From Mycoemilia scoparia (lineage: Eukaryota > Kickxellomycota > Kickxellomycetes > Kickxellales > Kickxellaceae): a stretch of DNA of 64,000 bases. The translations under genes and the position numbers were made by a program. The DNA lies in NCBI GenBank assembly GCA_027575805.1, contig JANBPU010000005.1, positions 248,001 through 312,000 of the forward strand, given 5' to 3'. The notes below the pieces were generated by a model, which saw nothing but the letters and a program-made list of their open reading frames with translations, was not told the DNA's origin and did no database searches. This document shows, piece after piece, positions 21,336 to 31,910 of the stretch. Numbering within the stretch: position 1 is the stretch's first letter; each line of letters starts with the position of its first letter.

Positions 21336-23403
21336 TTATATTTTTGTGGAAACCCATTCAATGACTTGTCTCAAGGGATCGGACGAAGCCCCTCCCGATG
21401 CTTTTTGGATATCTTGCTTGGAAAAAGTGCATCCTAGAACAAAAAGGTATTTACAAATATTAATAAATGATTTTATACTATATACACAACATGCTGTATA
21501 TTTGTATACATTGGTACCTTTTAGTATAGCTGTGGCCTGTTCGATTATACCGCCCCCTAGCTGTGGTTCTGAACTTTCAATAGCAAAATCTGTAATCACA
21601 CCATGCCGAGATGTCAACTTAACTGACTATTTTTTTTATTGGAAATAGATTTGGTTATCATATGAATATATACCAAAGAATTATTTTGATATAAAGACTA
21701 TTTTTCACCTACCACTTGACCCCAATCGAAGGTATTGCTTAAAGTATAGGTGAATTCTGGCGTCTGGCCATATAACCAGTCCCATGTCTATAAATAAATA
21801 TATAAGTATATTGGTTGAGAAAATAGTAAATCTGTGTATACTATTTTTATATATAAACAATTGAATGTACCTTTAGCTTATCTCTTTCCTGTTTGATCTC
21901 ATCAACAACATCAATCAAAGTCTCGTCCCAAACAACTTCCTACATGTGGTTAAATCATTTAGCCATCTCTACTCTATTCAAATATATATATATATGTGTG
22001 TGTTTGGTAAAGCTACATATTATGCTTACTTCCACAATATCCTGAGATGTACCAAACTGTTTGACAAATTCTAATTTGACGCTATTGCAAAATGTAGCAT
22101 GGTCTATTGTCCAGGAATAGTCCCGCAAGTTTACTACTGGGCTGGGAACACTAGCAACGCCATTGGCGATCAGTGTATCCTTTTATAATGGATTTTTATT
22201 GAATATACAACCGCTTTTAGAGTCATAGTATGCAATAATATTCAAGTAAGATCATATATATATATATATATATTAAAATGGTTACCTTTCCACTATGAAG
22301 GCAGCCTTTTAACCTTGTCAAATCAACATCAATAAGCATAGTGCCATGATGGAAAGCCCTCTTTTGAGTCAACTTAAATGCAGATCCTGAAACCTACAGA
22401 ACAAACACAGGGTTAATAATATGGTGTTTATAACTTTCTTCAAACACGCCCAAACGCTTTCAAAAGCCTTCGGTATTCCAGGAATGACATATAACAGGTT
22501 CCCAATCAAAAGTGTGTGCCAAGCTGTACCATATGGGCAATAATTTTTGAAGAGTGAATATTTATAGAGGCAATCACAACCAAATGAATGTCCCAGTTTT
22601 ACTAGTAAACAAACATTTACCCTTCAAAAACAGTCGCCTATATGATCAAAGTATTTACCTTAAAATCGTCCACGGCAATGTCATGGCGTTTATTGACATA
22701 AGCAGGGATATCGTTTTGGACCAAAGCCTTTGCTACCATTTTGGCGCTGAGTTCACGAGAAAATGCCTCTCTGGGCATAAAAACCGAATAATTCGTGTTT
22801 CCCATGTCGTGGTATACTGACCCGCCGCCACTTGAACGCCTGGCAAGCCAAACATCGCGCTCCTTCATTAGCTCGAGATTACATTCTTTCCAAGGATTCT
22901 ACTTGGAAGGACAGATTGGTGATTGGGATTTTTGTAGCAAATAAACAAACCGGTTGTGTTGCACATGTGCTGTATGTATATATAATAAATAGTTGGAGGC
23001 CACTTACTTGGTTTCTTCCAATAACCACGCATGGCCTATTGCGCCACAGGTAAAGGACATAAGAATCGGGTGCACTATTGCGCAAGAGCCTTTACATAAT
23101 GTTGTTTGTGACAACAAAAACAACAGGAAAATTAGTAGAGACATGGGTATAATTATCAAGAATTAATCGACTGTGTATAAACTTTGATAATTACCAGTCC
23201 TCAAAAGCAAGATTTATGTACGGATCGTTACATTTTGAAATAAAACACTTGAATTTCTTTGGGGCCAACTGAGTTGATGATGTATTGGCACTAGTTGAAT
23301 GGCATCTGTATGTATTTTCCTTTATAAAAGAAACTAATCGTTTCTTTGATAGTGAGCTGGTAAATACAGCGCCGATGCTATATAGACGTGGAACTTTTAA
23401 CAT
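21336..23403 (-). CDS. LIP3: Lipoate-protein ligase (LplA/LIPT1/Lip3 family)
   Basis: Nine exons (23403-23195, 23089-23008, 22898-22659, 22393-22286, 22179-22030, 21939-21871, 21787-21713, 21626-21518, 21433-21336) join in frame to 379 residues. It transfers lipoyl groups to E2/H subunits of mitochondrial 2-oxoacid dehydrogenases and the glycine cleavage system. The N-terminus is Ser/Arg-rich and import-like. Family motifs are INLAFEDWLLRN, PCVVIGRNQNPWKEC, the lipoyl-binding RRSSGGGSVYHDMGNTN, VSGSAFKLTQKRAFHHGTML, and WDWLYGQTPEFTY at the start of the C-terminal region. The frame joins only with AAG acceptors before exons 2 and 5, while the others are TAG. Intron 3 (22394-22658) is 265 nt, several times the usual length, because it holds a MITE-like element. 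Confidence 0.94.
22531..22643. mobile_element. MITE-like inverted-repeat element, copy A
   Basis: Ends are ATATGGGCAATAATTTTTGAAGAG on the left and a right arm that in reverse reads ATAGGCGACTGTTTTTGAAGGG. The interior carries, in reverse, TTGGTTGTGATTGC and shares GTTTACTAGTAAAACTGG with copy B. It lies within intron 3 of the lipoate ligase and has no coding capacity. Confidence 0.7.
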
Positions 23404-24806
23404 TGATATCTAATGGAGATATGGTGTGTATATAATATCAAATCATATCAACTAAACATGACATTCTAAAGTATAACTATAACAAGGTTTCAAAAGAGCT
23501 AGTTCTTATTAATATGGGACTGTCCGGAATTAATGTAGAGTGGGACTTTCGAAAGCCCTGCTCTCCCCATTTTGGTTAAAAATGGAACTTGTGAAATATG
23601 CGGTCTAACATGTTAGATAGGATAAAGTGTAAATGCGCTTTATTTACTATAACGCTCTGCTTTTGGATAACATGGGATAAAATCCAAAAATACAATTATA
23701 GTAATGGAAAAGCAATGAAGCTTAATTTTATATAGCTTCTATTATTATTATTATTATTGTTATTGTTGGAGGTGCAGCTAAAATCTCTTTGGGAAAGTTC
23801 AATTGTAGATATATAGACTATATGGGTTTTTTAATTACAAGACTTTTATTGACAGATATCCATTTGATATTGATGTATTGGGGAATAGCAGATACCCAAA
23901 GATAATCATGAATGTTTGTTAAAACAAAGTCTGCCAAAGGACGCGCAAAAGCAGTATATTCGTGTATCTGATGCTTGCGCGTTTTTATAATGATTCGGAA
24001 AATATGTGCAGAGAAGGGACTACCACAAAAATAATGTATAGCAGCAGTAGAAAGCGCATTGGGGAGCTGGGACAGAAGGCTCTGCCTCTGCCCTGTTTCA
24101 GAGCGACAGCAAAGGCAGGGCCACTAAGTGTGGACCGGTGTGCGCATACATATTTGACCAAGCATTTCCCACACAGTCTTTAGTGACACGCACATTGCAT
24201 TGATACTAGGGCTGCTGCTAATTGCAGGTAGTATGGCAGTGGTCGTGGTGGTAGTAGCAATAGGGCATGCCAAAAGATGCGCGCACACACAGAACGCCTG
24301 CTATCTGGCAAGTAGGGAAGCCAACAAGGAGCGCACAGCTCTGAGTGAGCGAATAGCAGGCATATCAGTATGTTGGGCAGCCCTCACGCATTCTCACTGC
24401 CTCAGGTCTACGCGCTCAGCCAATCACAGCATGAAAAATCCAACAGTGCTATTTGGTGAGCGTTTGGCCCAGCCAACCGCATGCCTTATGTCCAGGCACT
24501 TTGAGGGCGTGTTAGTGGGCCTTGGATAATACATGTGTGCGTGTGTGGTGGAATGGCTGGGTGGTGGCCCCCATTAGGCTGAGAGCCCACACGTTGAAAG
24601 ACACTACTAGTACCAGCCGCCCGCCTCTGCCTGCCAATTTAACTCTACACCCACTTTTCTCTGCCTGCCCGCTATTTTGACTTATACCAGCACAGCCTGC
24701 TATATATCTCAGTTTTACCAGCTGCCTGCTTAACCCATTTTTCTTCGTAGTTCTCGCTATCCTGCTTTATATACACCAACTCTAGTCACTCTTACAAACA
24801 ACTAAG
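23404..24806. other. Intergenic, divergent promoter region of LIP3 and NHP6
   Basis: 1.4 kb with no supported gene. An ATT-repeat lies at about 23740-23758. From about 23950 onward the DNA is visibly richer in G+C than other intergenic regions here. TATA-like stretches occur at 24701-24707 and 24766-24773, the second about 40 bp before the presumed first-exon donor of NHP6. Open frames (for example 24200-24529) look non-coding. Confidence 0.5.
24766..24773 (+). promoter_or_regulatory. TATA-like box of NHP6
   Basis: TTTATATA lies about 35-40 bp upstream of the presumed untranslated first exon end (24806). The spacing suits a TATA-driven highly expressed gene. Inference from position only. Confidence 0.35.
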
Positions 24807-25206
24807 GTAAGCCGCGCCAGATATTGGCGACATCTCCTGCCTGTTTCTTGCCAGGACTCCATCGACATCTTGTGGGATGTCGCTGTGTTTCTCTTAGATT
24901 GGTCAATCATGCAGGCTCTTTAGTAGATGATACCAGACCCTCTCCCCTTCCCTCATTTTTCCGGCCCTTTAAGTCTTTTGGACTTATCACCCTGCTGCTC
25001 TTGATGCCTGGGCTTGCCTTCTATCTCTATAATCTTGGTGCCCAGGAGGTTGTGCGAGTGTGTATCACATCTGGTGATATACATATGTGTCTACCATGTA
25101 AAAGATTCTCCAGGCACGCATCCACACTGATCAAAAAGTATGCTGTTAAAACGTGATTCTAATCATGCCGCCCCCTACTTTCTGATACATATATATGTGT
25201 ATATAG
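24807..25206 (+). other. Probable 5'UTR intron of NHP6
   Basis: ACTAAG|GTAAGC at 24807 matches the donor consensus of this genome. ATATAG at 25201-25206 is a TAG acceptor only five bases before the NHP6 ATG. The 400 nt between contain no sensible coding frame. Splicing would remove upstream ATGs such as the one at 25140. It is longer than the coding-region introns. Confidence 0.6.
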
Positions 25207-25211
25207 ACAAC

Positions 25212-25484
25212 ATGCCCAAAGCTGCCTCAGGAGAAAAGAAGTCCAGACGCGCCGCCAAAGACAAGAACGCCCCCAAGCGCCCTCTTTCCGCCTACATGTT
25301 CTTCTCCAAGGACTACCGCGAGAGGGTAAAGACAGAGAACGCTGATGCCACCTTCGGCCAGATCGGAAAGATTCTTGGTGAGATGTGGAGAAGCATGGGC
25401 GATGACCAAAAGGCCCCATACGACAAGAAGGCCAAGGAGGACAAGGCCAGATACGAGAGAGAGAAGAATGCTCTTAAAGCTTAG
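25212..25484 (+). CDS. NHP6: NHP6-like HMG-box chromatin protein
   Basis: A 90-residue single-box HMGB protein. Such proteins bind and bend DNA without sequence specificity and assist FACT and transcription initiation. A basic N-terminal arm (KKSRRAAKDKNAPKRP) leads into the HMG box, with YMFFSKDYRERVK, FGQIGKILGEMWRSM and YDKKAKEDKARYEREK. The size and layout match yeast Nhp6. The frame is open further upstream to 25140, but the ATG at 25212 gives the expected family N-terminus and lies just after a probable 5'UTR intron acceptor. Confidence 0.95.
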   Translation: MPKAASGEKKSRRAAKDKNAPKRPLSAYMFFSKDYRERVKTENADATFGQIGKILGEMWRSMGDDQKAPYDKKAKEDKARYEREKNALKA

Positions 25485-26299
25485 TTCTTAGATCATCATC
25501 ATTGCGATTCTCGTGTAACAACATCAACTCTCTTGATCACAGCAAGTTCCTGAGCACACATATGTGACTGTGTGTGCCTGAAGAACTTCCCAGACTACAG
25601 TTATACGTATATTGATCTTGGTTCAAAATACACTACACACACTCTCTCTCTCACTTTGCTGCTTCTATGCTTTCCTCCGTGACTACTACTTTGTCTCCTC
25701 TATCTATATATACACTCGTCGTCTTCTATGTCTATAATTTAGAATGCCATGATTAATATGTGTGTATTCTGTAATCAGAAGTATCTCGGCATTTTTGTCC
25801 CATGATCTCTTGACTTGCTGCTGATATTGTTTACTATATCGTCTTCACACTCACTCTCTCACTCACACACCTCTCTGTCTCTATTTTTTAAACTCTTCAT
25901 AAATGTCTTTTTCTTTTTCGCTATAAACACTGTTATCTCTTTTTGTATGATGTCAGAACATGTACACATCTTTACCACAAATTTGTTCACAATTACAGTT
26001 ACCATTTTTATTTTGTGTCCTTTTCTGTTCGTTAAGTCAAATGTCTAGGAGGACGTGAAGAAGATAGTAGACCCTTTATTGCCAGTTTGGCTTTTTGATT
26101 ACATGGACTGTGTAATAGGATGCAATGTATATACAATTGTTAAAGTCTTTATTGACAAAACTAACAGGTGTTGTTGTGACCTATTGTGTCGTGTGACAGG
26201 TATAAGGATAGGGGATATAGATCTCTAGTAAAAAGTAAAATATGATGAACTAGATATCTCTATCTGGTAGTGTTGTCTTGGCAGCAAGAAACATATGAT
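25485..26299. other. Intergenic between convergent NHP6 and INH1
   Basis: About 815 bp of AT- and pyrimidine-rich DNA, likely 3'UTRs of the two genes. Short CA and CT repeats occur (25630-25650, 25845-25880). No ORF with recognisable content. Confidence 0.5.
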
Positions 26300-26647
26300 T
26301 TACTTCTGGCCCTTGCTGTTGTTGATGTGGTCTTTGAGCTCATCCTTGATGTCTTCGAGCTTTTTCTCGGCTTCCTTCAGCTTCTTTTGAAGTGCCTCGA
26401 TTTCTTCCTTTTCCTTTTGACGGAAATACATGTTTTCTGAGGCCTCTTCCTACAAAATGGGGTCGTACATAAAATACAGATACATATGTATATATTAACA
26501 GCCATCTACCTGTGTAAACAACTATAGGGTATGATATGTGGCAAAACTACTAACCCTGTTCTTAAAGCTATTAGTGTATTGACGCATGGGAGTAAAGGCA
26601 CGAGTAGGGGCAATGAGACTCTGGATTCTAACGGTACGGGAAAGCAT
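26300..26647 (-). CDS. INH1: Mitochondrial F1-ATPase inhibitor IF1/INH1
   Basis: Two exons (26647-26555, 26449-26300) give 80 residues. IF1 binds the F1 catalytic interface of ATP synthase when matrix pH falls and stops wasteful ATP hydrolysis. The first exon is a basic, acid-free leader (MLSRTVRIQSLIAPTRAF) for mitochondrial import. The second carries the minimal inhibitory helix REEASENMYFRQKEKEEIEA, matching the family pattern of RE+A.E..Y.R..EKE, followed by a Lys/Glu coiled coil. The donor is GTTAGT and the acceptor TAG. Both exons are short, so the gene is easy to miss. Confidence 0.88.
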
Positions 26648-27388
26648 TTTGAATGTGTTTTGTTCAAAGTGAAACCAGTTATGTGTATAAATATGCGAAT
26701 AAAATAATGGGGTGAAGATAAAAGTGGTCTATCAGTCTATTCTAGCATTCTCCCCCTTTTATTTTATAGTCAGCGGTGGCTCACAACGCACCAAATCACC
26801 ACAGACTTCGAGGAAATGCTTACGTAGTTGTATTCGACAAAAGGCTCTGAAATCAAACCCTTTGGTTCCACCCCTACTTCGCGATCTCCAGGTTTTAATA
26901 AAGACCAATCATCGAATTGCCTATGCAGCCCTATGTCATAGATGCCCACCTTTATAAAAGACGTTGTCAATGTAAAAATACAGCTGTTCGTAGTAGTATT
27001 TAAAATATGAGAGATTATTTTTGAAGAGTTAATGTTTACTAGTAAAACTGGCCATCAATTTGGCTACAATTGACCCTATAATCATCGGCAGCTCCCAAAA
27101 GGCACCCTTCAAAAATTATTACCCAGATATATTATCAAAATCACTTTTATTAGATTGATGGATGGTCGAAATTGAAATAATACTATGGTTTTATACCATG
27201 TACCTCAACACACACACACACACAATTGCTTGATCATTGTATGCGATTAATGTCCCAGTAATAATATATGAGAACAAGACTAGAAAGACGAAATGGAAAT
27301 ACTACTTAAAATAATAATTTAGATAAATTTGTTTATATGATAGGAATACAGTGGAAATAGAGCTCTAAAGATACAATAACATAGATAT
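26648..27388. other. Intergenic with MITE-like copy B
   Basis: Upstream of INH1 and downstream of MBF. It contains the element at 27005-27130 and a (CA)n tract at about 27208-27224. No gene seen. Confidence 0.5.
27005..27130. mobile_element. MITE-like inverted-repeat element, copy B
   Basis: The left end reads ATATGAGAGATTATTTTTGAAGAG, and the right end in reverse reads ATATCTGGGTAATAATTTTTGAAG. The interior has GTTTACTAGTAAAACTGG, identical to 18 bases of copy A, then TTTGGCTACAATTG and CCTATAATCATC, the latter also in copy E. Non-coding. Confidence 0.72.
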
Positions 27389-30300
27389 TTAATTATCCAG
27401 GGCGATTGTTGTTGACTGATGCATCATGTGTAAGTTAAGACCCTTGTTAAAAGGATCATTATCTGCCTGTTTGTTTTCTTTTCCTGGTGATGTATCTTCT
27501 GTATTGCTATTCACCGAGTCCGAAGCCAATGTGTTATCACAGCTCTCCGACTCAACTGCGGTTGCTAGACGATCGATCCATAGATCTACATCGCCTTCAG
27601 ATATCTCGCAGCAGGATGCTATAATCTTCCGGTATTGCTTTTCGCGTTGCGAAACCTCAGCTCTTTGACGAAGTATCTCCAAGCGTTCCTTCATCAGGGT
27701 ATCCCGCCGCATATACACCTTGATCTGTTGGTCAAGTGCTTTTATCTTTTCCCTGAGTTTCTCTGGACTGAGGTCCTTATCTTGGTCGCTGTTATAAAGG
27801 TCTATTTGCGGCTCGGTAAGCTCATTGATTTCTGCATTGGTCTTCTTTAGCACATCTTCAATCGTGGCTTCCATGTCAGCATTTTCCGTCATTCTGGATA
27901 TACTGTCGATTATAGATCCTGCACTCTCCTTTGGTAGTGCCTTCTCTATTGAGGTGCGAGTAAGATCCAGTTCCATCTTTAGGGCTTCTTCCAGCAATTT
28001 AACTCGATCTTTAGTATCTGTTAGCTGGCTGACTTTGGCATTGAGACTAAATATTGTTTCTCTAGCTTCTGATAACTCATTTGTGACCATCTTGAGTTGC
28101 TTGTGGATAGCGGAAAACTTATCCTGCTTGAATTGCAGCTCTGCTTGGAATTCACCGTCAAGATCATCAACTAATGTCTGAATTGTCTTCATCAAGCTCC
28201 TTGTTCGAGACTTTTGGACGTTATTCCACATATCATTTTCCTGTTCGTTTCCGACTTGATCCTCATCCCCAGCTAGGGTATTTTGAGAGCTTTGGGTATT
28301 CTTATGAAATCCCGGCTTTTCTTCAAATATATTGTTCCTCAAGATGTTGACTAGAGAGCCGTTTAAGCTCTTTGTTCGTTTGGGTGGCTCAGAACATGGT
28401 GGTGCTGCCAACGGGTTTAAAGTCCTAGTCGGTGTAACAGTGCCAAGTGCCGCTATGTTGCTTCTCTGTTCAGTACGAGTAGTAAGTGGTGATTCTGATA
28501 CAAAAGGATCCAATTCTGCTGTTTCTTTGAAAAGAGATTCAGTAGTCCCATTTATTTGTGGGGTCTTGGGTCCCGCTGCTTCTATACTACCATTCTCATC
28601 ACCAAGATCCATGGTGAGGACACCATAATCAACTGGGCGAAGCCCAACACGGTTGTTTATGTATGGGGAAGCGCCAACATTGAGTAGCAGCTTTATCAAT
28701 ACTCTGTCGCCATTGAGGGCAGCAATGTTAAGCGCAGTGTCTCCCCGCCTGTCCTGGAGGTCAAGGAATGCCGTGAAATCGGAATTATTGATTGATAGCA
28801 TTGGGGACCGCGTCCGGTCCTGGGGGCTTCCATTCTGCCTTAGTTTCAAAGTACCGACATCACTGCCTTTTAATAATTCTGTGTTGGCGCCTTTCTTATT
28901 TTTTGAAGCTTGTGATCCAAATGTGCCGTTCAAGATTTTTGGTGTTGGTGTTTTTGGAGCATTGCTAGGATGCTCTAAAGATGCAAGAGTGTCAAGCAGC
29001 TCCTCAGAGAGGGAGCTTGTGTTGTTGCTCTTTGTAGGCGATTCTATTCCACCATTCATAAACTTTTCATCTGGCCCAAGAGTGTACCCCCCTGCCAGTC
29101 GGGCGATCCAAGCCAGCAGACTCTCCATGTAGTATCTAGCAGCCTTTTCGCGAGATTCTTCACCGGCAGCTAATGTGATATGATGTAGGACAGTCTGGTT
29201 GCTCATGTCTGTAAGTGGGATAGCATCATGAAGAAGCTCAAGTAAATCGGGGAATGTCTGACTTTCATAGTTGTTTGTGACCTTGACAGCTCTAATTAGT
29301 GCGGACTCGCCTGCATAGTTTAGTCTTCTGGCATCGGCACCGCCAGCCAGCAATAGATCAAGTATCTGAATCCTTCCGAGAGCAGCAGCCCAATGCACTG
29401 CTGTGTGGCCTTGGTCATCAATAACTATGTCAATGTCATGGGGCCTCTCGTTATCTGATGTTTGTGGAACTGGCGAGCCATTGATATCATTAAGCCAGTC
29501 TGGAATGTAGAATGGGTCATCATGCAGGAACATGCTCATCAAAAGTGCCCTGTCCTGTTCCAACTGTTCATCTCTCGAAGGATCCATAGCAACTTTTGCA
29601 CCGCCATTACTTTGAGGTAATTGCTCAGGAAAGCTGTTGTTTTGATAGATCTTTTGGTTAGACATGTTGGATTCAAAGATATTGAAATCGCCTCGAGACA
29701 TTGTTGCGGATGGGGCTATGGTGTTGTCTATGATGATATTGCTTGGGTGTGTGGATGTCTGGAGATTGCTGGACTGGGATGCTATATCAAACGTGGCAAT
29801 TTAAAAAGTGTTAGAGAGATTATTTTGAAATCAAGCGTATGGATAGCACAATCCCAATATATATATATATATGGCATTTCTAACATACTTGTTCTTCTTC
29901 GCTTACTAGTATTGGCTCGGGGAGACATTGTTGCTTGGGGATCAGCTTCGCTTTTTGCTGATTTTTTTCGTTTTAAAGGTGCCTGTGAAGCAGCACCTCT
30001 GAGAACCTTCTGCTCTGCTAGCAGCTGTTTCTTCATCTGTGCCTTTGTTGGAGTGCTATCCTCGCTTGACTTGGAGTTACTGGGGCTGTGTTCTAGAATT
30101 GAGCGCATGTATTCCATAACTCCGTATTGTTCGCATAACTGAACACCTCTCATGAATGGTACCCTGCAATGATAGTGGTTTACAAATGAACGCTCAGTTA
30201 GTTGGTGTATCTCCGTATAAATCAATCTGGCCATATTCTTTTTTCAAAAGCAAAGCACATTTGGCATTTCATCAAAAGTGCATAATAAAAGGTTCTGCCC

Positions 30301-30581
30301 AAATATTATTCCTACTACTGTCACTGTTGCTACAGCACTTACCATGTTCCTTGGTATTTACCATACCCTCCCTGGACCTTCTCGTGTTCTCCAATCAATA
30401 CCTCGCGTTCTAGAATCTTTGTCCTTCTCCCTTTATCTATACCAGCGACCTTGAGTATCTGTGTAGCATTGAGCCATGAATCAGAGTAGCGACGCATTAC
30501 AGCGACACCTCGACATTCCATTTCATAGACTGGAATACCAGAATAGACAGCCTTGTAAACACGACTTTCGGTATCAACCAT
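27389..30581 (-). CDS. MBP1: MBF/SBF-type cell-cycle transcription factor (APSES + ankyrin)
   Basis: Three exons (30581-30343, 30163-29889, 29781-27389) join to 968 residues. MBF activates G1/S genes in fungi by binding MCB-type sites. The APSES/KilA-N DNA-binding domain spans exons 1-2 (about residues 10-110): [30 protein letters not shown], then [24 protein letters not shown] basic NLS-like stretch (SKRRRTSQ) follows. Ankyrin repeats lie at about 285-420 ([21 protein letters not shown]) and 505-560 ([22 protein letters not shown]), separated by a Ser/Thr-rich linker. A C-terminal coiled coil (about 700-890) would bind a Swi6-type partner. The N-terminal [15 protein letters not shown] is typical of Mbp1/Res proteins. 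Confidence 0.95.
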
Positions 30582-31910
30582 CTTGTGACTATATATCTCC
30601 CCTTTCTCGCTCTTTCCTTGGTGGTGGTGGTAGTGGTATTAGTAAATTGACACCAGTGCTTGAAATCTTTTATAGTCGCAGTAAGGCGATTGTTTCAATT
30701 AATTGACGCTATGCCCTTTTCCTGTCTACGCTAAATTATAAACCCAATGTTCGGAAAATAATATCTAAATAGCTATGTTCGGGTATGGGCTTACAAATTG
30801 GTTTTTGAGTTAGAGCTACAGAAATACTGACGCTATGTATACTAATATAAATTGTTGTAAATGGATAATAAATATAAATTGGGGGGAGGGGTTTAAAATG
30901 TGAAGGAAAAATGAAAAGGTAAAGGTTAAACAAGTTTTTTTTAAAAACTAAACTATTTGGTGTAATAACAGAAAACACAAAGACTTATTCTTTACTGACT
31001 GACTGACTGACTGACTGACTGACAACAGCCAACCTATTGACACACACACACACACACACACTCCACACACACACTTTCTCTTTTTCTCTGTTGATACTCA
31101 GTCATTTAATTTCTTTTTTGTTCTTCCCTCATACAGACACACACCAACATACAGATATATACATAAATGTTTTTGGCGTTTTTCGCGCCTTGAATACTTG
31201 GTGTGTTTATTAAATGTTTATGAACAGCCAATCATATTGTATGGTCAATATGCCTTCGATTGTGTTTAAATTGCTGCTGAAAGCACTACTGCTTGTTTAA
31301 AACTGCCTTTATCAAGTTAAGAAACTACTAATAATACCTGTGTGCTTTGCTCTGTTTGTATATAACACAGAGAGTTGTATGTGCAAAACCGGATTTGCCT
31401 TGGGTGTGGTTTAACTACATGAGAATATTTATTAGCTCAACATGCTACTTTGATGACACACTTGGTCCCTCCCTTTCTTAAATAAAAAAAAAGGGGGGGG
31501 GGTTTTGTGAATTAAGATTTTGTTCATGTTCAGCATCGCCGCCTCTATAAATAAGTTATACTCAAAATATGTGATTATGTGTAGCCTATGATGGTAAACA
31601 AACCATGTGGAATATACCCCCTTTCCATTAAATAAAGCAGGTGTACTAAATGCTCAACCATCCTTTCTATTAAATAATGACTACCATGACCGTCAAAGAA
31701 AATGTCTCAAGCTTTAAATGTCAAAATCCAAGTAAAGGTGGAACCACCGTATATACCCATTGCTGCACATACAGACTAGACCCAAAGCAGGTATCTCGAT
31801 AAAGACATCTAGCCCAAAAATATGCTAATTTTAAATGGAATATTGATATTGACGAATACTGAAATATATTTCTTTTTAAGAAAAAACAAAAAGATGAATG
31901 AAAATGTACT
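30582..31910. other. Intergenic with microsatellites
   Basis: 1.3 kb between MBF (5' side) and the 3' end of eIF2-gamma. It holds an (ACTG)n tract at 30994-31023, (CA)10 at 31041-31061 and an A9G10 run at 31484-31502. The nonamer GACGCTATG occurs twice, near 30702 and 30829. No gene recognised. Confidence 0.5.
30994..31023. repeat. (ACTG)n microsatellite
   Basis: More than seven perfect tetranucleotide units, followed within 20 bp by a (CA)10 tract. Located upstream of MBF. Confidence 0.9.
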
